Shown here one piece after another: positions 19,737 through 28,713 of a stretch of DNA of 64,000 nucleotides. The stretch is from Bradyrhizobium erythrophlei (lineage in GTDB: Bacteria > Pseudomonadota > Alphaproteobacteria > Rhizobiales > Xanthobacteraceae): NCBI RefSeq assembly GCF_900142985.1, contig NZ_LT670849.1, positions 2,480,001 to 2,544,000 on the forward strand, in the 5' to 3' direction. Below the pieces are notes generated by a model. It was not told the origin of the DNA. It ran no database searches and saw only the letters and a list, made by a program, of their open reading frames with translations. A program made the translations under genes and the position numbers. The number at the start of each line of letters is the position of its first letter. Positions within the stretch are counted from its first letter, which is position 1.

Positions 19737-19794
19737 ACGTTACGTAACATCCAGGCCCGCGCTACAGAGATCCGTGACATCATCCAGAGCGAGA

Positions 19795-20550
19795 TCAGTT
19801 TGTCCGGTCAAAAATATCGGCGATGTCGACCGCAACCTTCCTTAGCGCAGGTATGTGACCTGTGATGGCCTCAAAGTTCATTCGGACGGCGGGGGCCGAG
19901 ATGCATAGACCGATAAAGCCGGATGAATCCCGTAGCGGCAATCGCACGCCGCAGCCCACGACACCGGGATGCATTTCCTCGTTGCAGGAGCCCCATCCCC
20001 GGGCGCGAATCTCCTTGAGGTGTTTCCGCAGTTCGCTCGGGTCAGTCACGGTTCGATCTGTCAGGCGCTGCAAGTTCGCCGAGCGGAGCCAGGAGCGCAG
20101 CTCGGCTTCCGGAAGCGAAGCGAGATAGAGCTTGCCGATTGAGGTGCAATGTAACGGCGCCTTGTTGCCTTGCTGAAGATGAAGGCCGCTTTCCCGGTGT
20201 GCGCTCGCCGCATCGACGCAGATCAGTTCGCCAGCCACCACGAGGCTGATCTGGGCGAACTCGCCAATGCGCGTGACGAGTGATTTCAGGAGCGCGTGGG
20301 GCTTGTCCGCGTACAGGGAGGTCTGCACGGCACTCACGCCGAGCTTCATCAGCCGGGCGCCTGGCATGACCTTTTTGGTGGCGAGGTGGCGCTTTAGCAG
20401 GCCTCGGTCGACCAGCAGGGCGACGAGCCGGTGCACGGTCGGGACCGCCAGATCGGTTGCGCCCGAGATTTCCGTAACCGTCAGCGGCCTGCGCCCATCG
20501 GAGACGGTCTCCATGACAGCCAGCATCTTGTCGAATGGGATTTCGCGCAT
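19795..20550 (-). CDS. IclR-family transcriptional regulator
   Basis: A 251-residue regulator: an N-terminal winged HTH (ITEISGATDLAVPTVHRLVALLVDRGLLKR) and a C-terminal IclR effector domain ending with ISAPAVRMNFEAITGHIPALRKVAVDI. The start at 20550 (MREIPFDKM) is chosen over ATG 20592 because 20592 lies inside the probable operator region and adds an unusual Gly/Pro-rich extension. It is divergent from the MFS, ureidoglycolate lyase-like and allantoinase-like genes and is the likely regulator of that operon; AllR-type IclR proteins control allantoin genes in other bacteria. Confidence 0.9.
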   Translation of the reverse strand: MREIPFDKMLAVMETVSDGRRPLTVTEISGATDLAVPTVHRLVALLVDRGLLKRHLATKKVMPGARLMKLGVSAVQTSLYADKPHALLKSLVTRIGEFAQISLVVAGELICVDAASAHRESGLHLQQGNKAPLHCTSIGKLYLASLPEAELRSWLRSANLQRLTDRTVTDPSELRKHLKEIRARGWGSCNEEMHPGVVGCGVRLPLRDSSGFIGLCISAPAVRMNFEAITGHIPALRKVAVDIADIFDRTN

Positions 20551-20582
20551 TTTCGATCCGCCGGAGCCAGGAGGTAGATCAA

Positions 20583-20626
20583 GGAATTCCATAATTCAAT
20601 ATCTGAAATTCCAGATTCCGGAATTC
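20583..20626. promoter_or_regulatory. Candidate IclR operator cluster
   Basis: Between the IclR gene and the MFS operon there are three AATTCC-type palindromes within 44 bp: GGAATTCC (20583-20590), ATCTG-6 bp-CAGAT (20601-20616) and ATTCCGGAAT (20615-20624). IclR-family operators are commonly short palindromes of TGGAAA/TTTCCA character, so this cluster is a plausible binding site. No footprint evidence exists here. Confidence 0.45.
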
Positions 20627-20692
20627 TACTATTGCCGTTTGATGACAAGCCCCTCTCAATGCCCCCTTGAGATCCGAGCGGGGGGCAGGATT

Positions 20693-22024
20693 ATGAACAT
20701 GAATATCGCGGGGAGCCAGCAGGTCAGTGCTGAGCTCACGATCGAAGATCAGCGCATCGTGCGCAAAGCGTCCAAGAGAATCATCCCTTTCGTTATTGTT
20801 CTTTATCTTTTCGCCTACCTCGACCGGGTCAACATCTCCTTCGCGTCGCTCCAGATGAACGCACAGCTCGGCTTCTCGTCGACGGTCTACGGCTTCGGGG
20901 CGAGCATGTTTTTCGTGGCGTACTTCTTCTTTGAAGTACCCAGCAACCTCGCCCTTTCGAAATTCGGTGCGCGGCTCTGGATCGCGCGCATCATGATCAC
21001 CTGGGGATTGATCTCCGCAGGGATGGCTTTCGTCACCGGCGAGAAGAGCTTCTACACCATGCGATTCCTGCTTGGCGTTGCCGAGGCGGGGTTCTTTCCC
21101 GGCGTTGTGGTCTATCTCGGCAACTGGTTTCCCCGCCACTACCGGGCCCGGATCACGGGCGTGTTCCTGATGGCTATTCCCTTGTCGGGCCTCGTGGGGA
21201 GCCCGATATCGGGCCTGCTGCTCGATCAGATGAATGGCGTCTACGGCCTCGCCGGCTGGCAATGGATGTTCGTCGTCGAAGGCGTGCCGGCCCTGCTCCT
21301 CGGCATCTCCTGCCTGTGGCTGCTAACCGAACGTCCGGCGCAGGCGTCATGGCTCGAACCGGCAGAGCGTTACCGTCTGGAAGACATTCTGGCCAAGGAA
21401 CGCAGCAATCTCGAAGCTGTGCATACCTACAAGCTCGCAGACGCCTTTGTGAATCCAGGCGTGCTTCTGCTCGCCGCCATATTGTTCTGCATCGTCTTCG
21501 GCGTGACCGGGATTGCTTTCTTCCTGCCCCAGATCATCAAGACCTTCGGCTACAGCAATACGGTCACGGGCTTCCTTGCCGCGATTCCCTATTTGTGCGG
21601 AGCCGTGACGATGGTGCTGTGGGCGCGGCGATCCGACGCGAAACGCGAACGCCTCGGACATCTTACCGCTGCGATGCTGCTGGGTGCATTGGGCTTTATC
21701 GTAACGACCTTTACGCTGGACATTCACATCCTCGCACTACTCGCCCTGGTCGTCGCCGCGATCGGCGTGTTCTGCTCCAATCCGATCCTGTGGACGTTGC
21801 CGACCTCGCTCATGACCGGCACTGCCGCCGCAGCGGCCGTGGCGCTGATCAATTCGGTGGCCAATCTCAGCGGCATCGTCGGGCCACCCCTGCTCGGCTG
21901 GAGCCGCGATGCGACGGGCGGCTTTGCCGCCGCAGGAATGATTTTCACCGCGGTCCTGTTGCTCGGCGTCCTGCTCGTCTGGGTATTCTCGCGAAGTACC
22001 ATGGCCCGTGGTATTCAAAGCTGA
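20693..22024 (+). CDS. MFS transporter, anion:cation symporter (ACS) type
   Basis: A 443-residue, about 12-helix permease. The first helix ends with YLDRVNISFASLQM, the ACS-family signature, and the loop 4-5 region FFPGVVVYLGNWFPRHYRARITG is also typical. Relatives carry tartrate, glucarate, phthalate, allantoate or ureidosuccinate. The ATG at 20693 follows GGGGGCAGGA; the frame is open from 20267 but that part is antisense to the IclR gene. It is followed without a gap by the ureidoglycolate lyase-like gene, so a ureide substrate is reasonable. Confidence 0.9.
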   Translation: MNMNIAGSQQVSAELTIEDQRIVRKASKRIIPFVIVLYLFAYLDRVNISFASLQMNAQLGFSSTVYGFGASMFFVAYFFFEVPSNLALSKFGARLWIARIMITWGLISAGMAFVTGEKSFYTMRFLLGVAEAGFFPGVVVYLGNWFPRHYRARITGVFLMAIPLSGLVGSPISGLLLDQMNGVYGLAGWQWMFVVEGVPALLLGISCLWLLTERPAQASWLEPAERYRLEDILAKERSNLEAVHTYKLADAFVNPGVLLLAAILFCIVFGVTGIAFFLPQIIKTFGYSNTVTGFLAAIPYLCGAVTMVLWARRSDAKRERLGHLTAAMLLGALGFIVTTFTLDIHILALLALVVAAIGVFCSNPILWTLPTSLMTGTAAAAAVALINSVANLSGIVGPPLLGWSRDATGGFAAAGMIFTAVLLLGVLLVWVFSRSTMARGIQS

Positions 22025-22025
22025 G

Positions 22026-22532
22026 ATGGCCGCCCGCGACATGACGATCAGTCCGGTCACACTGCGCGGAGACCGCGACGACCGCTTCGCGCCGTTTGGA
22101 ACCTGCTTCAGTCTCGTTCCGACGGCCGGCCGGATCGGGATTCCCCTTCAGTTCGAAGGGGAGAAAGCTGTGGGGGACAGCACGCTGACGATCATCGTCG
22201 CTCCGTTCGCAAGGAGCATGGGTGGCATTAGCCGCATCGAACGTCACCCCTTCTCGGTCCAAGCCTTTCTGCCCTTGGGTGCGCAACCGATGGTGACGTT
22301 CGTCGCGCCGCCGGGTGAGCCGCCGCACCATGTCGAGCAGGTCGCCGCATTCGTCGTACCGGCTGGCCATGGCATCGCCTACCGGGCGGGCACATGGCAC
22401 AGCGGGCTGATGGGGCTCGAAGGCGATGTGAACGTCGCGACCTTCGTACGCCGGATCGGCGATGGCAGCGACACCGAGTTTGCCGACCTGCCTTTCAAGC
22501 TGAATCTGACGGAGCGGTTTTATGACCGATGA
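22026..22532 (+). CDS. Ureidoglycolate lyase-like protein (AllA family)
   Basis: A 168-residue protein starting one base after the MFS stop. It carries the AllA pattern: ISRIERHPFSVQAFLPLG, then VTFVAPPGEPP, AFVVPAGHGIAYRAGTWHSGL and a C-terminal VRR segment. AllA splits ureidoglycolate to glyoxylate and urea in the last steps of allantoin breakdown. ATG 22041 is an alternative start. The allantoinase-like gene overlaps its 3' end by 11 bp. The match is by motif recognition and the substrate could be a related ureido or hydroxy acid. Confidence 0.78.
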   Translation: MAARDMTISPVTLRGDRDDRFAPFGTCFSLVPTAGRIGIPLQFEGEKAVGDSTLTIIVAPFARSMGGISRIERHPFSVQAFLPLGAQPMVTFVAPPGEPPHHVEQVAAFVVPAGHGIAYRAGTWHSGLMGLEGDVNVATFVRRIGDGSDTEFADLPFKLNLTERFYDR

Positions 22533-23454
22533 AGGCGCAATGCTTCGAGATTTCAAGGGCTACGGCCGCAAGCCACCGCATGCCGACTGGCCGAACAAGG
22601 CCCGGATCGCGGTAAACGTCGTCATCAACGTCGAAGAAGGTTCTGAACCATCGGTTCCCGATGGCGACCACAATACGGAAACAGGCCTGATCGAAACCGG
22701 TGGCCCGGCTTTTCCCGGCCGCGATCTCGGTGCGGAATCGATGTTCGAATATGGCAGCAGGGCCGGATTCTGGCGGCTGCTGAAAATTCTTCAGCGCCAT
22801 GATGCAGCGGCGACGTTTTTTGTTTGCGCGCAGGCGCTCGCACGCAACCCTCAGATCGCCGATGCCTTGCGGGAAGGCACGACGGCCGGAATCTATGATC
22901 TCTGCGGGCACGGGTCTCGCTGGGAGCGCCATCAGGGCATGAGTTTGGATGCCGAGCGTTCAGCCATCTTCTCGGCCTATGACACGATCGAGGCGCTGAC
23001 CGGGACCGCTCCGTCAGGCTGGTATTGCCGCTATGCCCCGACGGAGAATACGCGCCGGCTGGTCGTCGAGCATGGCGGCTTTCTCTATGACAGCGACGCC
23101 TACAATGACGACCTTCCCTATTGGGTCACATGCATGGGCCGCCAGCATCTGGTGGTGCCCTATACCCAGGTGACGAATGACGCAAAGTACATCCGGGGAG
23201 CAGTGACGACCGGAGCCGATTTCCAGCAAATCCTCTGGGAGCAGTTCAGCGCACTCTACGACGAAGGCGCGAACGAACCGAAGATGATGACGATCGGATT
23301 GCATTGCCGCCTTGCAGGCCACCCGTTCCGATCGATCGCGCTTTCGCAGTTCCTCGAAAGCATCGCGAAGAAACCCGACGTCTGGCTATGCCGTCGCAGC
23401 GACATCGCCCGGCACTGGATGGCGCGGTTTCCCGCCACAAAGGCTGTTTCGTGA
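22522..23454 (+). CDS. Polysaccharide deacetylase-fold allantoinase-like protein (PuuE type)
   Basis: A 310-residue NodB-fold protein like the cofactor-poor allantoinase PuuE. The N-terminal KARIAVNVVINVEEGSE, YGSRAGFWRLLKIL, AAATFFVCAQAL and GHGSRWERHQGMS segments follow the PuuE layout. It is translationally coupled to the AllA-like gene. PuuE hydrolyses allantoin to allantoate, so this gene with the AllA-like gene suggests allantoin or an analogue as substrate. Departures from classical members (ICGHG is LCGHG here, no HEI motif) mean another cyclic amide is possible. Confidence 0.8.
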   Translation: MTDEGAMLRDFKGYGRKPPHADWPNKARIAVNVVINVEEGSEPSVPDGDHNTETGLIETGGPAFPGRDLGAESMFEYGSRAGFWRLLKILQRHDAAATFFVCAQALARNPQIADALREGTTAGIYDLCGHGSRWERHQGMSLDAERSAIFSAYDTIEALTGTAPSGWYCRYAPTENTRRLVVEHGGFLYDSDAYNDDLPYWVTCMGRQHLVVPYTQVTNDAKYIRGAVTTGADFQQILWEQFSALYDEGANEPKMMTIGLHCRLAGHPFRSIALSQFLESIAKKPDVWLCRRSDIARHWMARFPATKAVS

Positions 23455-23531
23455 GCGAAACCGCATGACCCGGCGCGGATCGGCCTGGCGTCGCGATCAC
23501 TGGCTATAGCGAAGCGATTTCCGCGCTCGCG

Positions 23532-24260
23532 CTAAGCGCCCTGCACCATGTGATGCCCGGCAGCCTGCCCGCCGTCGACGTGAAGAACCTCACCGGTCAC
23601 AAACGTCGCAGCATCGAGGTAGAGCACAGCCTCCACGATGTCCGACACCTCTCCCATCCGGCCCATCGGATGGAGCGCCGCCAGCGCTTGATGGGCTTGC
23701 GGCGGGTGCATCGGCGTCTTGACGATTCCCGGTGACACCGCGTTGACGCGAACGCCAGTCCTCGCATACTCGATTGCAAGCGCTTTCGTTGCGGCACTCA
23801 ACGCTCCCTTTGTGAGAGAGGCCAACGCGGCCGGAACGCTGCTCATCGGCTGGTCGACAAGACTCGTTGTAATCGAGACGACGTGACCATGGCCCTGTTT
23901 GCTCATGAATTCCAGCGCACGCTGGGTCATGTGAAAGAAACCCGTCACGTTCGTCGATATATAAAGTGCGTAGTCATCCGGCGTATACATCGTAAATGGC
24001 TTTGCCATGAACATGCCGGCGTTGTTGACCAGCGTGTCGACACGACCGAAACGCTCGAAGGCCGTTTTGAAGACCCTCTCGGCCGTGTCCGCGGCGCCGA
24101 TGTCGCCTTGCACGGTCACGACGTCCGAACCGGTCGCCGGCTTGATCGACCGCGATGTTGCGACAACACGGTAGTTGCGATCCCTGAAGGCCTGGAGGAT
24201 ACCCGCACCGATCCCCTGAGATGCTCCGGTTACAATGGCTACTTTCTGCTCTGTGCTCAT
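23532..24260 (-). CDS. SDR family protein lacking the catalytic tyrosine
   Basis: A 242-residue Rossmann protein with the SDR cofactor motif TGASQGIGAG at residues 11-20, NNAG near residue 90 and a C-terminal VDGGQAAGHH. The YxxxK site reads A-S-L-T-K (within PAALASLTKGAL), so the Tyr is replaced by Ala while the Lys stays. The surrounding sequence is intact, suggesting a divergent clade rather than decay. It is convergent with the allantoinase-like gene and on the same strand as the acyl-CoA dehydrogenases upstream, 56 bp away, so likely in their operon. Confidence 0.87.
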   Translation of the reverse strand: MSTEQKVAIVTGASQGIGAGILQAFRDRNYRVVATSRSIKPATGSDVVTVQGDIGAADTAERVFKTAFERFGRVDTLVNNAGMFMAKPFTMYTPDDYALYISTNVTGFFHMTQRALEFMSKQGHGHVVSITTSLVDQPMSSVPAALASLTKGALSAATKALAIEYARTGVRVNAVSPGIVKTPMHPPQAHQALAALHPMGRMGEVSDIVEAVLYLDAATFVTGEVLHVDGGQAAGHHMVQGA

Positions 24261-24316
24261 GGTCTCATCCTTTCAATCGAAAACTCCGCGCGCCGGGCGC
24301 GTTCTTGCAATGAAGA

Positions 24317-25567
24317 TCAGACTTCGACCTCGCTGACGGCAGCCAGCGGATCGTATTTAGGCCGTTTCAAGATCGCGTGGAGCTGCCGGCGGCGGACGCC
24401 GATGTTGCCGCCGCCAAAAACAGGAAGCGCCAGCGCATCCTGCAACAGCCGCCCTAACGGGAGCGCATGATCGTAACTCTCGATACCGACGACTCGCATG
24501 AGATCCGTCACCACCCGCACGGCGGTTTCCGAGCCATGGATTTTTGCTTCGATCGCCAGTTCCTGCGCGCTCGGGGATTGCGCGTCGACCGCCTGACACG
24601 CCCGCCAGCACAACCAGCGGGTCGCCTCAATGGCCGTCTTTGCGTCCGCCAATGCGTATCCGACCGCTTGATGCTCGATGATGGGTTGAATGCCGCCTCG
24701 CCGTTCGGTGCGCGCGAAGCCCAGCGCGAACTCAAACGCCGCCCGCATCAAAGCTACCGCGAAAATTCCGACCAGGGCGGCGGCGCCTGTGAAGCAGGCG
24801 GCGGTGAGGGCCAAACCACCGCCGAGGCTACCCAAGACATTCTCCCTGGAGACGCTAACTCCCTTGAGATTGAACTGGGGCAAGAGATGCGCCCGGTGCC
24901 CAACCGCATCGATCGCGCGTTCGAAGATCAGCCCCGATGCGGGACGCTCCACGACCATCACTGAAATAGCCCGTTCGGCAGCGGCGTCGGGATCGGTCCG
25001 GCAAAGCACCGACAGAATGTCTGCGCCCTTGCGATCCCAACCCGTAGCCGAGGAAACCCAGCTTTTTCGACCTTCGATGATCCACCGGTCGCCCTGAAGC
25101 ACAGCCGTGGTGCGAACGCCCTCGCCCGGCGGCGGCGATGCGGCATTGGCGCTGCCGCCCGGCTCGGTGGCGCAAAAACCGGCCAATGGCGCCCCGGTCA
25201 GTCTGAGGAATGGACGCAGCAGCCGTCCCCGCTGCTCCTCCGTGCCGCCGATCAAGAGCGGCAACAGTCCAAGGACGGTTCCAATCAACGTGAGCGCAAC
25301 GCTGGCGTTCAACGCGTAAAGCTCTTCGGCCATGATCGCGGTATCGATCAGACCGGCGTTCTCTCCCCCGGCCGAAAGCGGAATACATTTCCGCAAGAAT
25401 CCAGCCGAAATCATCGCCTCGTAAGCGGGTTTCGTCGCGGCAAACCGCTCTTCCGGAGAGGACAGAGCCTCGGCGTCCAGAGCCGGCGAGAGCACGTCCC
25501 TGGCGAACTCGCGGGATTGACGCTGTAGTTCGCGTTGGCGCGCGGTAAGTCGGAAATCAATAGCCAT
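24317..25567 (-). CDS. Acyl-CoA dehydrogenase family protein (copy 1)
   Basis: A 416-residue flavoprotein with the three-domain ACAD layout: N-terminal helices, the mid-domain GFCATEPGGSANAASPPPG flavin/substrate stretch near residue 130 and the C-terminal helical bundle ending FGGGNIGVRRRQLHAIL. Where medium-chain enzymes have the IYEGT segment with the base Glu, this protein has VFGGGN, so the base must lie elsewhere or chemistry differs. The start at 25567 follows GAGAGGAA. It is a close paralogue of the next gene, 34 bp upstream, and probably arose by tandem duplication. Confidence 0.88.
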   Translation of the reverse strand: MAIDFRLTARQRELQRQSREFARDVLSPALDAEALSSPEERFAATKPAYEAMISAGFLRKCIPLSAGGENAGLIDTAIMAEELYALNASVALTLIGTVLGLLPLLIGGTEEQRGRLLRPFLRLTGAPLAGFCATEPGGSANAASPPPGEGVRTTAVLQGDRWIIEGRKSWVSSATGWDRKGADILSVLCRTDPDAAAERAISVMVVERPASGLIFERAIDAVGHRAHLLPQFNLKGVSVSRENVLGSLGGGLALTAACFTGAAALVGIFAVALMRAAFEFALGFARTERRGGIQPIIEHQAVGYALADAKTAIEATRWLCWRACQAVDAQSPSAQELAIEAKIHGSETAVRVVTDLMRVVGIESYDHALPLGRLLQDALALPVFGGGNIGVRRRQLHAILKRPKYDPLAAVSEVEV

Positions 25568-25601
25568 CAATATTCCTCTCGCCACGATATCGCCGGCAGC
25601 G

Positions 25602-26843
25602 CTATGCCGCTCCGCTCGCAGCAAGCGGGTCGTAGTCGCTTCGCATGAGCATCGCGTGCAGCTGCCGCCGTCGGATGCTCATATTGCCGCCATCGAAGAT
25701 CGGCAGCGCGAGTGCATCCTGCAGCAGGCGACCAAGTGGCGCCTCGTGATCATAGCTCTCGATACCAACCACGCGCATGAGATCTGTAATCACGCGCACA
25801 GCGGCCTCGGAACCGAAAATCTTGGCCTCGACTGCGAGCTCTTCAGCTGACGGCGACTGAGTGTCGAGCGCGTGGCAGGCGCGCCAGTTGAGATAGCGCG
25901 CCGCTTCGATCGTGGTCTTTGCATCCGCCAACGCGTATCCGACCGCCTGATGCTCGATGATCGCGTGAACGCCACCGCGCTTTTCGGTGCGGGCAAAATG
26001 AAGCGCAAACTCGAACGCGGCACGCATCAAGGCGACGCCGAAGACACCGACGAGCGCGGCAGTTGCCGTGAACGCTCCGGCCGTCAGCGCAAGCCCCGCA
26101 CCCTCCTGGCCGAGCAGGTTGCGATGCGGTGTCGCGACATTCTTCAGGCTGAACTGCGGCACGAGATGCGCGCGATGCCCGATCGTGTCGATCGCGCGTT
26201 CGAACACAAGACCCGCCACCGGTCCTTCCACCGCAACGATGGAGATCGCGGCATCGGGCGGCGCCTCTGAGTCGGTTCGGCAAACGATGCAGAGAACATC
26301 GGCGCCTTCGCGGTTCCACCCCGTGGCCGAGGACACCCATTTCTTGCGTCCGTTGACGATCCAGTTGTCGCCCTCTCGTTTGGCCGTCGTACGAACGCCC
26401 TCGCCCGGTGGAGGGGAGGCCGCATTGGCACTGCCGCCAGGTTCGCTGAAACAGAAGCCGGCAAGCGGCGCGCCGCGCGTCTTCAAAAACGGTTCGAGCA
26501 GGCGCATGCACTGGTCCGGAGTGCCGCCGAGCAGAATCGGCAAGAGGCCGAGCACCGTGCCGAGCATCGTGAGCGTTACGCTGGGGTTCACGCTGTAGAA
26601 TTCTTCTGCCAGGATCGCCATATCGATCATGCCGGCATTGTCACCGCCCGCAGGCGCCGGGATACATTTCCGCAAATAACCGGCTGCCACCATCGCTTCG
26701 TAGGTCGGTCTGGTCGCACGGAAGCGCTCTTCCGGCGTCGGCAACAACTCGGCCGCCCTGGCCTCGTTGAGCACCTCTTTCGCGAATTTTCGGCAAGTCA
26801 GCTGCAGATCGCGCTGTTGCGCCGTGAGCGTGAAATCAATCAC
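25602..26843 (-). CDS. Acyl-CoA dehydrogenase family protein (copy 2)
   Basis: A 413-residue paralogue of the downstream gene, sharing most of its sequence, for example GFCFSEPGGSANAASPPPG, GRKKWVSSATGW and RVVGIESYDHEAPLGRLLQD. The C-terminal segment is FDGGNMSIRRRQLH, again without the EGT glutamate. It is the first gene of the leftward run (two ACADs, SDR), with AraC 102 bp upstream on the same strand. Substrate unknown; the two copies may form a heteromer or have split specificities. Confidence 0.88.
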   Translation of the reverse strand: MIDFTLTAQQRDLQLTCRKFAKEVLNEARAAELLPTPEERFRATRPTYEAMVAAGYLRKCIPAPAGGDNAGMIDMAILAEEFYSVNPSVTLTMLGTVLGLLPILLGGTPDQCMRLLEPFLKTRGAPLAGFCFSEPGGSANAASPPPGEGVRTTAKREGDNWIVNGRKKWVSSATGWNREGADVLCIVCRTDSEAPPDAAISIVAVEGPVAGLVFERAIDTIGHRAHLVPQFSLKNVATPHRNLLGQEGAGLALTAGAFTATAALVGVFGVALMRAAFEFALHFARTEKRGGVHAIIEHQAVGYALADAKTTIEAARYLNWRACHALDTQSPSAEELAVEAKIFGSEAAVRVITDLMRVVGIESYDHEAPLGRLLQDALALPIFDGGNMSIRRRQLHAMLMRSDYDPLAASGAA

Positions 26844-26945
26844 CGTGAAGCTTCCTCGATCTTCGGCAGCCTCCCGCCGCGTTCAATCGAGGACTAGCTT
26901 TCCGGGAAGAAAAAGTCTTGGACGGTAGTGAACCGATTTCTTGGC

Positions 26946-27902
26946 CTACCGTGTACCGTCGGTTGTCCCTCGACTCATGGCGCGCCGAAACTCCCGGGGC
27001 GCCAAACCGGTGCTGCGCTTGAATAGCCTGTTGAAATGCGAAATGTCCCGGAAACCGGCCTCAAAGGCGATTTCCGCGACGGTTGCGCGTTGGCGCGCGT
27101 GATCCAGCAAGTTCCGTGTGCAAAGGAGGATCCTTTGTCCGTTGATATGTTCTCCGAGCGAGCGGCCCGTGGTGGAAAACAGCTTGTGCACGTAGCGCTG
27201 CGAACAATGGAATTTCAGTGCGAGCATGTCCGCGCCCAGATCGGGGTCATCCACGTGGCGATCGATGTAGTCGAGCATCATCGACAGCAGGACCGACCGG
27301 CCGGCCCGTTCCGGCGGTTGTTCCTCCAAAATGCCAGGCGCGTGGGATATCAGATCAACGACATGTTGAGCGCCGAAGGCGGAGATTCCCGAGTTCGGTA
27401 CCGAGCGAAGACACAGGTCTGCATGTCCCGCGAGCGTCCGGGATAGCGCGCGACCGGCTTCGGTCGCGGAGAGCCTCAAGCGCGGTCGCTCTGCGAGAGT
27501 GCCGGGTAAAAGCTGGCGCGGCACCGCAAAGCAAAACAAGCTGAAATTCCGGCAATTTTCGATTTCGAACGGCTCGGTCGTGTCGACGACGGCAAGGTCA
27601 CCGGGGCCGCAGATCTGCTCGTGGCCGCGCTGAGTGTAGCGGCCAACTCCATCGAGTTGGAGATTGACAAAGTACACATCGCCTATGCTTCGCGCGATGT
27701 GCGAGCGTAGACGAAGGACCACGTGCTTTGTCGCTTCAACGCGAGAAATCTTGATTGCCGCGACGTCAGTTCGCGAGATCGTTCCCTGGAAAGGTTGCTC
27801 GGTGATTTTCCGCGGCTCGAGCTGAACGAAAGCGTCGGCCAAATCCTCCGCCCAACTTCCGAAGGGCCGGTCCGCCTCGATCGCTTTTGTCGACCACTCC
27901 AT
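26946..27902 (-). CDS. AraC-family transcriptional regulator
   Basis: A 318-residue regulator: an N-terminal cupin-like AraC-binding domain (residues about 30-190, VVDTTEPFEIENCRNFSLFCF) and a C-terminal double HTH (DLGADMLALKFHCSQRYVHKLF, ATVAEIAFEAGFRDISHFNRLFKRSTGLAPREFRR). Its layout resembles regulators of aromatic and fatty acid catabolism. It sits upstream of the two acyl-CoA dehydrogenase genes on the same strand, and probably controls them. Confidence 0.92.
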   Translation of the reverse strand: MEWSTKAIEADRPFGSWAEDLADAFVQLEPRKITEQPFQGTISRTDVAAIKISRVEATKHVVLRLRSHIARSIGDVYFVNLQLDGVGRYTQRGHEQICGPGDLAVVDTTEPFEIENCRNFSLFCFAVPRQLLPGTLAERPRLRLSATEAGRALSRTLAGHADLCLRSVPNSGISAFGAQHVVDLISHAPGILEEQPPERAGRSVLLSMMLDYIDRHVDDPDLGADMLALKFHCSQRYVHKLFSTTGRSLGEHINGQRILLCTRNLLDHARQRATVAEIAFEAGFRDISHFNRLFKRSTGLAPREFRRAMSRGTTDGTR

Positions 27903-28008
27903 AGGACCACCTACCTAAAATTCACGGGTGCAAATTTCACGGTTTGGCCTTGCTGGATCATACATCAGGGTCCGACGAGGTCAAATCGGCTACGGCGGCG
28001 CAACCGAG

Positions 28009-28713
28009 CTAATCAAGGCCGAGATATGCAGCCCTCACCTTTGGATCGGAAAGCAGTTCCCTGCCACTGCCTTCGAGGACGATTCTGCCCGACTCGAGCA
28101 CGTAACCCCGATCGGAAATTTCCAATGCGGCATTTGCATTCTGCTCTATGAGCAGGATGGTCACGCCGTCGGCTTTGAGGGACGCAATCGCCTCGAGAAT
28201 TTGATCAACCAGCGTCGGCGACAATCCAAGCGAGGGCTCGTCGAGCAGGAGAAGTTTCGGCTTGCCCATCAAGGCGCGACCGATTGCCAGCATCTGCTGC
28301 TGTCCTCCCGACAAGCCTTCCGCGGCATGGTTCCGTTTTTCGTAGAGCACGGGGAACATCGTAAAGACGTGATCGCGATCGTTGTCGATGTCCTTGTCAC
28401 GCCGCATATACGCGCCAAGACGCAAATTATCCGCCACCGTCAGCGGACCGAACACCTGGCGACCTTCGGGCGATTGGGTCATGCCGCGCGCAACACGCCG
28501 ATGCGATGGAAGACGGTCGATGCGCTCGCCGCAAAAATTGATCTCGCCCGACGTGATCGGTTGCACGCCGGACAACGCGCGAAGCAGCGTCGTCTTGCCC
28601 GCGCCGTTCGAACCTATCAGCGCGACCACCTCCGTTGCCCGGACATTCAAGCTGACGTCGTGCAACACCTCGATACGTCCATACGCGCTGCGGAGCTTCG
28701 ATACGTCAAGCAC
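28009..28713 (-). CDS. livF: Branched-chain amino acid-type ABC transporter ATP-binding protein LivF
   Basis: A 234-residue ATPase: Walker A GSNGAGKTTLLRAL near residue 35, signature LSGGQQQMLAIGRAL and Walker B LLLLDEPSLGLSP, ending in the LivF-type C-terminus. It overlaps the LivG gene by 8 bp. With LivG it energises the LivHM pore. The set belongs to the HAAT family, which also carries aromatic acids and amides. Confidence 0.94.
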   Translation of the reverse strand: MLDVSKLRSAYGRIEVLHDVSLNVRATEVVALIGSNGAGKTTLLRALSGVQPITSGEINFCGERIDRLPSHRRVARGMTQSPEGRQVFGPLTVADNLRLGAYMRRDKDIDNDRDHVFTMFPVLYEKRNHAAEGLSGGQQQMLAIGRALMGKPKLLLLDEPSLGLSPTLVDQILEAIASLKADGVTILLIEQNANAALEISDRGYVLESGRIVLEGSGRELLSDPKVRAAYLGLD

